Of a DNA stretch of 64,000 nucleotides, positions 29,616 through 37,805 are shown piece by piece. Position 1 is the stretch's first letter; each line of letters begins with the position of its first letter. Below the pieces are notes generated by a model. That model ran no database searches. It had not been told where the DNA came from and saw only the letters and a list, made by a program, of their open reading frames with translations. The DNA is from Planctomycetota bacterium (lineage in GTDB: Bacteria; Planctomycetota; Planctomycetia; Pirellulales; UBA1268). Location: assembly GCA_029978905.1 (NCBI GenBank), contig JAPOIM010000004.1, positions 49,382 to 113,381 of the forward strand, in the 5' to 3' direction. The translations under genes and the position numbers were made by a program.

Positions 29616-30938
29616 ATGGTCGACGCAGCTTCCGCGGGAGCCGATTTGAGTGCCGCACGCTCGGCGAGACCAGCATCACAGGCTCATGTTCCGGCTGACG
29701 TGCCCTCTCGCGTCGATGTGATCGTGATCGGTGGAGGTCCATCGGGGGCCACCGCGGCGACGATCCTGGCGATGGCTGGACGCCGCGTGGCCCTCTTTGA
29801 GCGAGACCACTTTCCACGTTTTCACGTGGGCGAGTCGTTGATCCCGGAGTGTTACTGGACGCTCGGGAGGCTCGACATGCTCGGCAAGATGCGGGCGAGC
29901 GGCTTTACCGAAAAGCATTCCGTGCAGTTTGTGAATGAGCGAGGGACCCTCTCCGCGCCCTTCTATTTTGCGGACCACAAGCAGCACGAGAGTTCGCGGA
30001 CCTGGCAGGTCACCCGCCGCGAGTTTGACGAGATGATGCTCCGCAATGCCGAGGAGAAAGGAGCCCACGTCTTCGAGGGCACTCGGGTCTTGGAGGTCGT
30101 CTTTGACGGCCAGCGTGCGACCGGAGTGGTCGTGCAGCGGGAGGGAGAAGCTCCACAGACGGTGTCGGCCGAGATCGTGGTCGACGCGAGTGGGCAGTCC
30201 TCCATGATCGCTGCTCGGCTTGGCATTCGTCTGTGGGATCAAGAACTGAAGAAGGCGGCGGTCTGGAGCTATTGGAAGGGGGCCGAGCGCGGCGTCGGTA
30301 AAGACGAAGGTGCGACCACGGTCATGCAACTCGATGAGAAGCAGGGATGGTTTTGGTACATCCCGCTCGCCGACGACATGGTCAGCGTGGGGGTGGTTGC
30401 CGACAACGACTATCTGCTGAGGGATCGCCAGACGCGGGACCCCGAAGCGATTTACCAAGAAGAGATCGATCGCTGCCCGGGCCTCGGCCCGAGGCTTGAG
30501 CAGGCGGAGCGGGTGGCGCCGGTGCGTGTCGCCAAAGAGTATTCGTACCGTGCCAGCGAAGTCGCAGGTGACGGCTGGGTGCTCGTCGGCGATGCCTTCG
30601 GGTTTCTCGACCCGCTCTATTCTTCGGGCATCTTGCTCGCTCTCCGGAGTGGCGAAGTGGCTGCCGACGCGATCGATGCGGCGCTCACGGCCGGAGACAC
30701 ATCAGGAGAGCGGCTTGGCACGTGGGGGCCAGACTTCGTCCGCGGGATGGACCGTATGCGGCGGCTGGTGATGGAGTTCTACGATGGTTTGAACTTTGGC
30801 AAACTCGTGAAGCGGCATCCAAACCTGCAGGGCGTGGTGACGGATCTCCTGATTGGTGATCTCTTCAATGATCGCGTCGATGCGATCGTTGGGCCACTCG
30901 ATGAGTTGCGAGCGGAAATGTTCGCGTCGACAAACTGA
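29616..30938 (+). CDS. Flavin-dependent halogenase-like oxidoreductase
   Basis: A 440-residue FAD enzyme. The FAD-binding loop GGGPSG is at 39-44. HVGESLIPECYW follows, then GFTEK with K100 at the place of the lysine that guides hypohalous acid in flavin halogenases, and W245-F-W-Y-I-P250, matching the halogenase signature WxWxIP. A late GDAFGFLDPLYSSGI block completes the FAD site. These features point to the phenolic/aliphatic halogenase branch rather than a plain monooxygenase, but related geranylgeranyl-reductase-like proteins share much of the fold. The ATG at 29616 follows GGGAG. Substrate and flavin reductase are not evident nearby. Confidence 0.78.
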   Translation: MVDAASAGADLSAARSARPASQAHVPADVPSRVDVIVIGGGPSGATAATILAMAGRRVALFERDHFPRFHVGESLIPECYWTLGRLDMLGKMRASGFTEKHSVQFVNERGTLSAPFYFADHKQHESSRTWQVTRREFDEMMLRNAEEKGAHVFEGTRVLEVVFDGQRATGVVVQREGEAPQTVSAEIVVDASGQSSMIAARLGIRLWDQELKKAAVWSYWKGAERGVGKDEGATTVMQLDEKQGWFWYIPLADDMVSVGVVADNDYLLRDRQTRDPEAIYQEEIDRCPGLGPRLEQAERVAPVRVAKEYSYRASEVAGDGWVLVGDAFGFLDPLYSSGILLALRSGEVAADAIDAALTAGDTSGERLGTWGPDFVRGMDRMRRLVMEFYDGLNFGKLVKRHPNLQGVVTDLLIGDLFNDRVDAIVGPLDELRAEMFASTN

Positions 30939-30977
30939 TCGCGAGACGCATGGCGACGGTGACATCGCCGCGTGGAG

Positions 30978-32909
30978 TTATGCGGCAGTGGTGGGAGCGC
31001 CGAGCAGGGGTGGCATCGGGCAACCCAAGGCGTCGGCCACACCCCGCAGAAGCTCCGCTTCGGTGACGGTGATCACGCCATCATGGGCAACCGTCACAGC
31101 CACCGCTTCGACGATTTTCCTTTTTGACTTCGGCTTGATGTGGGCCAGCGTGTCGACCGCGTGGCTGAGGGCATCAAGCCGTGACTGGTCTGCCGAAAGC
31201 AGCTCCAGGTCCTGAAGGCCTGTGGCCAGAGCGCCTCGACGGAAGGCCTCAGCGGCGTCTTCCTCGGTGGAGCCACCGACATGTGCCAGGCAGCTCAGCA
31301 GCATGGCCACATCACGGTTGGCTGCTTTCCGCTGCCGCGTTGTCTTTGGCTCCATGCCAAACACTGGGTCGAGGTGTCGCAGGAGGATTTTTTGCAGCAC
31401 CCACTCAAACAGGTCGAGGCGTTGGTCGGCCTGCACAAGGGCCTCCAGGCACGAGCGAAACCGCTGGTATTGCTCGTGCGAGAGGTTGCGAAGTGTGCCG
31501 ATCGACGTGTCGACCAGCGTGAGACGGTGTTCACGGCGCAAGCCGTCGACCAGCAGGGAGTGACGCCGCGTCTCGTCGCAGGCAGCGGGCTCCGCGCGTG
31601 CCGCGAGAATCTGGAACTGCTGATGGCGGATGTTCGGGTCGCTGTCGAGCAGAAGGGCGTAGATCACGCCGCGACACCCGAAGGGGTCGTGGGCGGCCTC
31701 GCGGAGCTGTGCGGGCAACGATTCCAAAAGCTGATGGGCGTGCGCGATGTCGGCGGCGGTCGGTTCTCCGATCGCGGCGACCGCCGCCATGGGTTGGCTC
31801 TGTGGTGGGGCAACCGACGCCGAGGGCACTGATGCCACGCCTGCGAAGCCTGCCATGCCGGCTTGCATTGCTGGAGCCGTTGGCTCGGAGAGTGCTGAAC
31901 CAAGGAGGGCTGCTCGTGAGGCATCGATCCTGGCGATGCGATCCGCAAGCGGAGGGTGGGTCGCAAACAACGTCCAGAGGCCGGATGCAAAGAACATGTG
32001 CGAGGCTTCGGCCGCGCGAGGCGCTTGAAGCTTGGATCCATCGGCAGTGGCGATCCTCGCGAGGGCTCCAGCAATTCCATCAGGGTTGCGAGTGAACTGC
32101 ACGGCCGAGGCGTCGGCGAGAAACTCTCGCTGACGGCTCACAGCCGCTTTGATCAGGCTGCCAAAGAACGTGCCGACATAGCCGATGATCATGAGGGCCA
32201 ATCCAAAGATCACGACTGCGGCCTGGAAGCCCCCTTCCTTGTCCGAACGCCGGCGTGGCCGTCCGGATGCGAAGATTCGCAGCATGTAGTAGCCGAGCAA
32301 GCCGAGCACGAGGATCCCATGCACGATCGCGATGAGCCGGAGATTCAGCCGCATGTCGCCATGCAGGATGTGGCTGAACTCGTGGGCGACGACGCCCTGC
32401 AACTCGTCTCGTGTGAGTGTCTCGGCGGCCCCTTGGGTAATTCCGATCACTGCGGAGTCGATGTCGAGCCCTGCGGCAAACGCATTGATCCCATGTTCGT
32501 TGTCGAGCAGGTAGACAGGGGGCACCGCCGTGCCCGAGGCAATTGCCATCTCCTCAACGATGTTGAGCACCTTCCGCTCAAGTGGATGCGAGGAACTCGG
32601 AACGAGCCTCCGGCCCCCAAGCATCTCTGCAAGTTTTTCACCGCCCCCCGAGAGCTGCACCGACTTGTAGAGGCTCCCGCCGCCGATCACAAAAGAGACT
32701 CCGGCCGCCACCAGCAGAAGCATGTCAGGCTGCCACCAGGCGTCGCGGCCTTGCAGGCCTTCAGTAGCCTGGTTGCTTGCTGCCCCGATGAACACACCGA
32801 CGACCACGCCGTAGACCAGCAGAATGGTGCCGACGTACGCGAGCACCATCAGGCCCACGAGCAAGCGGGTATTGCGTCGAGCCCGGTCCTGATGCGCGAA
32901 GAAGTCCAT
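30978..32909 (-). CDS. M48 family metalloprotease (HtpX-like) with C-terminal extension
   Basis: A 643-residue membrane zinc protease. Helices lie at about 17-42 and 62-80. The zinc motif is H176-EFS-H180 (VVAHEFSHILHGD), with more helices at about 191-210 and 230-255 and the third ligand in SRQREFLADASAV. After about residue 330 there is an Ala/Pro/Ser linker and then about 250 residues unlike HtpX; the last about 100 (SKRKIVEAVAVTVAHDGVI, then TEAELLRGVADALGCP) resemble TerB-like helical domains. Probably quality control of membrane proteins. It lies 132 bases downstream of lemA on the same strand, a recurring pairing in bacteria. Confidence 0.88.
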   Translation of the reverse strand: MDFFAHQDRARRNTRLLVGLMVLAYVGTILLVYGVVVGVFIGAASNQATEGLQGRDAWWQPDMLLLVAAGVSFVIGGGSLYKSVQLSGGGEKLAEMLGGRRLVPSSSHPLERKVLNIVEEMAIASGTAVPPVYLLDNEHGINAFAAGLDIDSAVIGITQGAAETLTRDELQGVVAHEFSHILHGDMRLNLRLIAIVHGILVLGLLGYYMLRIFASGRPRRRSDKEGGFQAAVVIFGLALMIIGYVGTFFGSLIKAAVSRQREFLADASAVQFTRNPDGIAGALARIATADGSKLQAPRAAEASHMFFASGLWTLFATHPPLADRIARIDASRAALLGSALSEPTAPAMQAGMAGFAGVASVPSASVAPPQSQPMAAVAAIGEPTAADIAHAHQLLESLPAQLREAAHDPFGCRGVIYALLLDSDPNIRHQQFQILAARAEPAACDETRRHSLLVDGLRREHRLTLVDTSIGTLRNLSHEQYQRFRSCLEALVQADQRLDLFEWVLQKILLRHLDPVFGMEPKTTRQRKAANRDVAMLLSCLAHVGGSTEEDAAEAFRRGALATGLQDLELLSADQSRLDALSHAVDTLAHIKPKSKRKIVEAVAVTVAHDGVITVTEAELLRGVADALGCPMPPLLGAPTTAA

Positions 32910-33041
32910 TGTCCCTCACTGCGGTTTCGACTCACTGCCAGTCAAGGCATGGTGCACGCCACGCGTTGAGGCAGGCAGGGCTGTACCTGCCGCTGCCCCG
33001 CGCCCAGCGGAACAGGATGGTGGAACAGGTTGGCAAACGAC

Positions 33042-33659
33042 TTAGAAGGAGACCTTGGGGGCCTCTTTGATCTTGGCCGCGTCATCAAACTCCAAGAGGG
33101 AGGCTGGCTGAAAGCCAAACGTGCCCGCAAAGAGAATAGGAGGAAAAGTGCTGCGGTAGGTGTTGTACGAGGTCACCGAGTCGTTAAAGGCCTGCCGAGC
33201 GAAGGCGACCTTGTTTTCTGTGCTCGTGAGTTCTTCCTGCACCGAGAGGAGATTCTGATTTGCTTTCAGGTCGGGGTAGGCCTCGGCGAGTGCGAAAAAG
33301 CGGCCAAGGCTTTGGGTCAGGGCGGTCTCTGCTGCGCCGAGAGATCCGATCGCGGCCGCATCGCCAGGGTTTGCCGCGGCCGTCGCAGCCGCTGAGGCGG
33401 CGGAGTTGCGTGCCTTGATCACGGCCTCGAGGGTTTCCCGCTCGTGAGCCATCGCGCCCTTGGCGGTTTCCACGATGTTGGGAATCAGGTCGTAACGCCG
33501 CTTGAGCTGCACATCGATCTGGGCAAACGCGTTTTTAAACCGCTGTGAAAGGGAGACGAGCTGGTTGTAAATCGCCACGACCCAAAGGAACACCACCACC
33601 GCGACGCCGACAATCACAAGGAGGGTCAGGGTCGACTCAGAGAGTGCAAGCAGCGGCAT
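33042..33659 (-). CDS. lemA: LemA family protein
   Basis: A 205-residue protein with one N-terminal transmembrane helix (about 8-28) and a helical body. The family core is YNQLVSLSQRFKNAFAQIDVQLKRRYDLIPNIVETAKG, seen here at about residues 31-68 and continuing with HERETLEAVIKARN. The end contains the usual AYPDLKAN and YNTYRSTFPPILFAGTFGF. Function is not settled. Adjacency to the M48 protease gene supports a shared membrane role. The ATG at 33659 gives the standard length. Confidence 0.93.
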   Translation of the reverse strand: MPLLALSESTLTLLVIVGVAVVVFLWVVAIYNQLVSLSQRFKNAFAQIDVQLKRRYDLIPNIVETAKGAMAHERETLEAVIKARNSAASAAATAAANPGDAAAIGSLGAAETALTQSLGRFFALAEAYPDLKANQNLLSVQEELTSTENKVAFARQAFNDSVTSYNTYRSTFPPILFAGTFGFQPASLLEFDDAAKIKEAPKVSF

Positions 33660-33790
33660 GGGGAGGTCTCCTGAAGGGGAGTGAGGATGTCGATTCCACT
33701 CACAGACGGTCCGAGCCTGTCTGATGAATCGCGTACTCGGTCCAGATTGATTGTAGAGGGCTCGCGGACGTTCTGTCGCGTCGAGCGTTC

Positions 33791-34750
33791 CTAGTTCACC
33801 ACGTTGCGGCGTTGCCCGTCGAGAAAGCCACGCAGGTTGGCGGCCACCTCGTGGATCAGCCGCTGCCGTGCATTTCGGGTGGCCCACGCGATGTGGGGCG
33901 TGATCACGCAGTTGCTGGCCGAGAGGAGGGGATTGCTGGCGGGGGGCGGCTCTTGCGAGAGCACATCGAGGCCCGCCCCGGCGATCTGTCCTGCATTGAG
34001 AGCATCGGCGAGGTCTGCCTCAACCACGAGCCCGCCACGAGCGGTGTTGATCAGGAAACTGGTTGGTTTCATGCTCGCCAGTTTTTCGGCGTTGATCAGC
34101 CCGTCTGTTTCGGGGGTGAGTGGGCAGTGAAGGCTCACCACGTCGGCTTCGGCGAAAACCTCGTTGATCGAGTGGAAGGCCACATCGCCCTCGCGGGTGC
34201 CTGCTGGCTTGCTGCGGCTGGCGGCGATCACCTGCATGCCAAATGCTTGCCCAATGGCGGCCACGCGACGCCCGATCGCGCCGTAGCCGACGATGCCGAG
34301 CGTCAGGCCCTCGAGTTCGATGAGATTCCCATCCCACCAGCAGAAGTCGGGGGAGGCAGCCCAGCGGCCCTCTCGCACCTCGTCGCTGTGATGCCCGGTG
34401 CGGTTGGTCAGTTCGAGCAGCAGGGCAAACACCGATTGGGCCACGCCCGGCGTGCTGTAGCCAGGCACGTTCGTCACGGTCACGTTCCTCTCGGAGGCTG
34501 CCGCGAGGTCAACGACATTGGTGCCGGTGGAGAGGAGGCCGACATACCGCAGGTCAGGGAGCGCGGCGAGCGTGGCCGCATTGAGCACGGTTTTGTTGGT
34601 GATCACCACATCCGCGCCGGCAGCCCGGTCGAGCACCGTGGTGGCTGGGCTGCGGTCGTGAACCGTGAGGCTTCCCAAAGTTGCCAGCGGATTCCAATCG
34701 AGGTCACCCGGATTGGTCGTGTGCGCATCGAGGATCACGATCTTCGTCAT
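33791..34750 (-). CDS. D-2-hydroxyacid dehydrogenase (glycerate dehydrogenase-like)
   Basis: A 319-residue NAD(P)-dependent dehydrogenase. The nucleotide-binding loop is GIVGYGAIGRRVAAIGQAFGM. Catalytic residues are Arg in NTARGGLVVE, Glu in GLDVLSQEPPP and His in VITPHIAWATRNARQRL. The WAT-ARQRL block after the His is typical of the glycerate dehydrogenase / hydroxypyruvate reductase branch, which would fit with the serine/glycine genes elsewhere in the window, but lactate or other 2-hydroxyacids are not excluded. Cytosolic. No operon partner is clear: lemA begins about 130 bases further downstream. Confidence 0.88.
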   Translation of the reverse strand: MTKIVILDAHTTNPGDLDWNPLATLGSLTVHDRSPATTVLDRAAGADVVITNKTVLNAATLAALPDLRYVGLLSTGTNVVDLAAASERNVTVTNVPGYSTPGVAQSVFALLLELTNRTGHHSDEVREGRWAASPDFCWWDGNLIELEGLTLGIVGYGAIGRRVAAIGQAFGMQVIAASRSKPAGTREGDVAFHSINEVFAEADVVSLHCPLTPETDGLINAEKLASMKPTSFLINTARGGLVVEADLADALNAGQIAGAGLDVLSQEPPPASNPLLSASNCVITPHIAWATRNARQRLIHEVAANLRGFLDGQRRNVVN

Positions 34751-35035
34751 GAGAGGGCTTTCTGTGCTGTCGGTTGGTCTGTGTGTTGTATGGAGGACGG
34801 TCGGAGGATCGCTCTCGCCTCGATGAGCACAAACGCATTCTCATCAAAATCTCACATTGCGCTCACAAAAGCCTAACGTCGATTTTAAAGGATCCTGTCG
34901 ACGTTGAAAGAAACCACAGCGAGACGAGATCGGCAGGACATCCGCGTCGGAACTCCCTGCTGAAAACGCTGCCATGTGCGCGTGGCGCCGGAGCGGCCCA
35001 TGCGGACTTACCTTCCTCAGGAGAGCCTGACTGCG

Positions 35036-36067
35036 ATGTCATCTTTTCTCTCGGTTCGGTCCCAGGATCACCGTGAAAGTCGCCGTGGCTTCACGCTCGT
35101 CGAACTCCTGGTCGTGATCGCGATCATCGGCGTCCTTGTCGGGTTGCTGCTGCCGGCTGTGCAGAGTGCGCGTGAAGCCGCTCGCCGAATGCAGTGTGCC
35201 AACAACATGCGTCAGTTTGGCCTCGCGTTCCACAATGCCCACGACACGCTCGGCTACTTTCCTGCGGCATGCTACACGGTCGACTCCCTCGACACGTCGG
35301 TTTTTCCTGCCGCGCCTAAAGGGAACCCTTCGCGGACGGAGCATTCGTGGCGGGTGAAGGTGATGCCGTACATGGAAGACACCACCTTGGCAGACATGTA
35401 CGACTTTGACCTCAACTGGTGGGAGGGGCAGAACCTCGCCGTCGCTCAGAACAATGTTTCGGTGTATCGATGTCCGTCATCACCAGTTCCCGAGGCGTTG
35501 CTCAGCACGCCTCCCGGGCCGACGCGAGACAGCGACTCCAATGCCCCTGCTCTGACGCTCAGCGCCCCCTTGGGGACGAGTGACTACGAAGTGTTCACCG
35601 GGGTGAAAAACAAGGTGTTTAGCCCCGACCCGTACAAGAACAAGGGCCCGGAGACGTATGGCGCGCTGATCAAGGACAAGGTCTCCGAGATGGGCCAGAT
35701 CCGGGATGGCACGTCGAAGACGATGCTCGTCGTCGAATCGGCCGGTCGGCCCACGATGTATCGTGGCAAGAACAAAGTGGCGACGGGTGAAGTCAATCAG
35801 TGCCTGGGGTGGGCGGACAGCCTTGGGCCTTTCAAGCTGCATCTGATGGGTCCAGACGGGCAAAAGAACACAGCGCCGAAAAACCAAGGCCTTCCGTTCA
35901 ATGCCTGTAACGATGGCGAAGCCCTTGCTTTCCATCCATCAGGTATGAACGCAACGATGTGTGATGGTTCGACGCGTCACATCAACGACAGCATCGATCT
36001 GGCCGTCTTCGCCGCCCTGATCACACGTGCTGGCGGTGGGAGCGGCGAGCCCCTCGCGACCGAGTGA
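35036..36067 (+). CDS. DUF1559 domain-containing pseudopilin-like protein (second copy)
   Basis: A 343-residue relative of the first gene in the window. The prepilin motif RGFTLVELLVV predicts cleavage at G18/F19 with Glu23 at mature position 5, followed by QSAREAARRMQCANNMRQFGL. The C-terminus has the H-X9-DG motif as HPSGMNATMCDGS. The N-terminal 40 or so mature residues are almost identical to the first copy, while the rest diverges strongly, as usual for this family. Two alternative starts lie upstream (34976 GTG, 35000 ATG); 35036 is preferred for CAGGAGAG upstream and normal leader length. A strong terminator follows 70 bases after the stop. Confidence 0.9.
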   Translation: MSSFLSVRSQDHRESRRGFTLVELLVVIAIIGVLVGLLLPAVQSAREAARRMQCANNMRQFGLAFHNAHDTLGYFPAACYTVDSLDTSVFPAAPKGNPSRTEHSWRVKVMPYMEDTTLADMYDFDLNWWEGQNLAVAQNNVSVYRCPSSPVPEALLSTPPGPTRDSDSNAPALTLSAPLGTSDYEVFTGVKNKVFSPDPYKNKGPETYGALIKDKVSEMGQIRDGTSKTMLVVESAGRPTMYRGKNKVATGEVNQCLGWADSLGPFKLHLMGPDGQKNTAPKNQGLPFNACNDGEALAFHPSGMNATMCDGSTRHINDSIDLAVFAALITRAGGGSGEPLATE

Positions 36068-36140
36068 TCTCATCACCTGGGAGGACTTGACACCTCAGTG
36101 TGTGTCCCGCAGGAATGGATGTTCGCAAATCTCAGCAGAT

Positions 36141-36178
36141 GCCCCGTCCGGACCTTTGCGGAACGGACGGGGCTTTTT
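36141..36178 (+). terminator. Rho-independent terminator after second DUF1559 gene
   Basis: A 10-bp perfect stem, GCCCCGTCCG (36141-36150) with CGGACGGGGC (36164-36173), has a 13-base loop and is followed directly by TTTTT (36174-36178). It lies in the right place to end the DUF1559 transcript before the esterase gene. Confidence 0.9.
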
Positions 36179-36297
36179 GCTTTCTGGTTTCCTCTGGTGT
36201 CGACTGCGGTGGTGCTGGCTGACGGTCACGCCGCGACGGAATGGTCGTCGCTCCCCGGCATCACCCCCACACGCGTTCCCTTGTTTCGAGGACTTCG

Positions 36298-37725
36298 ATG
36301 GCTGCGTTCACTCGTCCGTTGCATTTCAGGGCTCGTCTGCGTGCCGCCGCGGTGCTGCTTGGTCTTGTGAGCCCGCTCGGTGGGCGGGCTCTCTGGGCAG
36401 AGCCCTTGCCGGCTGCCGGAGGATGTCAGATCGAGGCGGTTGGGTTCCTGCCCGATGCGGTGCTTTGCGAGGCCTCAGGGGCGGGCTCTTTGGACGTCAT
36501 GCTCGGCGGGTTGAGCGATCTGCTCCTGGAGTCGGACGAGGCGGGGACGGTGCGTTTCAAGGCGATCACCGACCGCGGACCCAATGGCAAGGTGTCGACG
36601 CCCGATGGCACGCGGCGGACGCTGCGGAACCCTGCGTTTGCGCCAACGGTGGTGACGTTTGAACTCGGTGAGGCTGATGCGGCTGATCCTTGGGTGACAA
36701 CTCCTGCCGGGTCTGCGGCCAAACTTTCCGTCACGCTGCTCGAGACGATGCCGCTGACAGGTCGCACCGGTGTTCCGCTCACGGGCCGTCCGAACGGGAT
36801 CGGAAGCGACGAGCCGATCCTCAACGCCGATGGATCGTCTGTGATCACGCCGGATCCCAACGGCTTTGATACCGAAGGGCTCGTCCTGCTGCCCGATGGC
36901 AGTTTTTGGATCTCCGAGGAATACCGTCCATCGCTGGCCTGGATGACGGCCGATGGAGAAGTGCAGGGGCGGCTGACCCCTGCCGGTCAGGTGCTCGAGG
37001 GGGCTGACATGGACTCGCTCGATGTGTTGCCTGCGGCGTACGGCGATCGTCAAGACAATCGTGGCTTTGAGTCACTTGCGGTCAGCAAGGATGGCAGCAC
37101 GATCTGGGTGATGCTGCAAAGTCCGCTCGATCACCCGCAGGAAGGTGCTGCCGCGGCAACCGGCAATGTGCGTCTTCTGGCAATCGATGTGGCGACCAAG
37201 AAGCCGGTGGGTGAGTATGTCTACCGTGCAGGGCGACCCAGTGCGGAGGGTTGGGCGCGGGCGGGAGCTCCTCCGGAAGATGTGAAACTCTGCGCGATGG
37301 CAGCTCTCGACGATGGGCGGCTCCTTGTGCTCGAGCAGTCCGACGGTGGCGTTGCCGAGCTCTACCTCGTGTCGTTCAAGGCCGCCACCAATCTGCTCTT
37401 TGCGTCGCCTTTGTCGGAGCCGCTCGAGTCGATCGGTGATCTTGCGGCGGCAGGCGTGGCGATGCTCGGCAAGACGCTGGTGGCCGACCTCGCCCCCCAC
37501 CTGCCCACGATGGCAGACCACGTGATGGATGGCCAGTGGCGGAAAGCCGGGGGAGAGCCCCCGGGCCTGAAACTCGAAGGGCTCGCCATTCTCGATCCGC
37601 ACCGGGTGGCGCTCGTGAATGACAACGATTTCAACATCGACTGGATCTTGGATCACGACGAGCCGCAGCGGCGCAACTGCCTGTGGGTGATCCAGCTCCA
37701 CGACCCGCTCGTAGCGTTCCCCTGA
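36298..37725 (+). CDS. Exported esterase-like activity of phytase family protein
   Basis: A 475-residue exported protein with a signal peptide (about 1-34, ending ALWA). The mature part resembles the esterase-like activity of phytase family (a beta-propeller related to phytases): GGLSDLLLESDEAGTVRF, the metal- or ligand-type word TDRGPNG, DTEGLVLLPDGSFWISEEYRPS, and late KLEGLAILDPHRVALVNDNDF. Likely a calcium-dependent periplasmic phosphoesterase or ester hydrolase; substrate unknown. The ATG at 36298 follows GAGGACTT. Same strand as the transporter gene 80 bases downstream. Confidence 0.82.
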   Translation: MAAFTRPLHFRARLRAAAVLLGLVSPLGGRALWAEPLPAAGGCQIEAVGFLPDAVLCEASGAGSLDVMLGGLSDLLLESDEAGTVRFKAITDRGPNGKVSTPDGTRRTLRNPAFAPTVVTFELGEADAADPWVTTPAGSAAKLSVTLLETMPLTGRTGVPLTGRPNGIGSDEPILNADGSSVITPDPNGFDTEGLVLLPDGSFWISEEYRPSLAWMTADGEVQGRLTPAGQVLEGADMDSLDVLPAAYGDRQDNRGFESLAVSKDGSTIWVMLQSPLDHPQEGAAAATGNVRLLAIDVATKKPVGEYVYRAGRPSAEGWARAGAPPEDVKLCAMAALDDGRLLVLEQSDGGVAELYLVSFKAATNLLFASPLSEPLESIGDLAAAGVAMLGKTLVADLAPHLPTMADHVMDGQWRKAGGEPPGLKLEGLAILDPHRVALVNDNDFNIDWILDHDEPQRRNCLWVIQLHDPLVAFP

Positions 37726-37805
37726 TCCCTCCTCGCCGATCGGATGGTAGACTCCCCGCGACGCGTCAACAGCATGACGCCAGTTTTGGGGAGGAATGTC
37801 TGATT

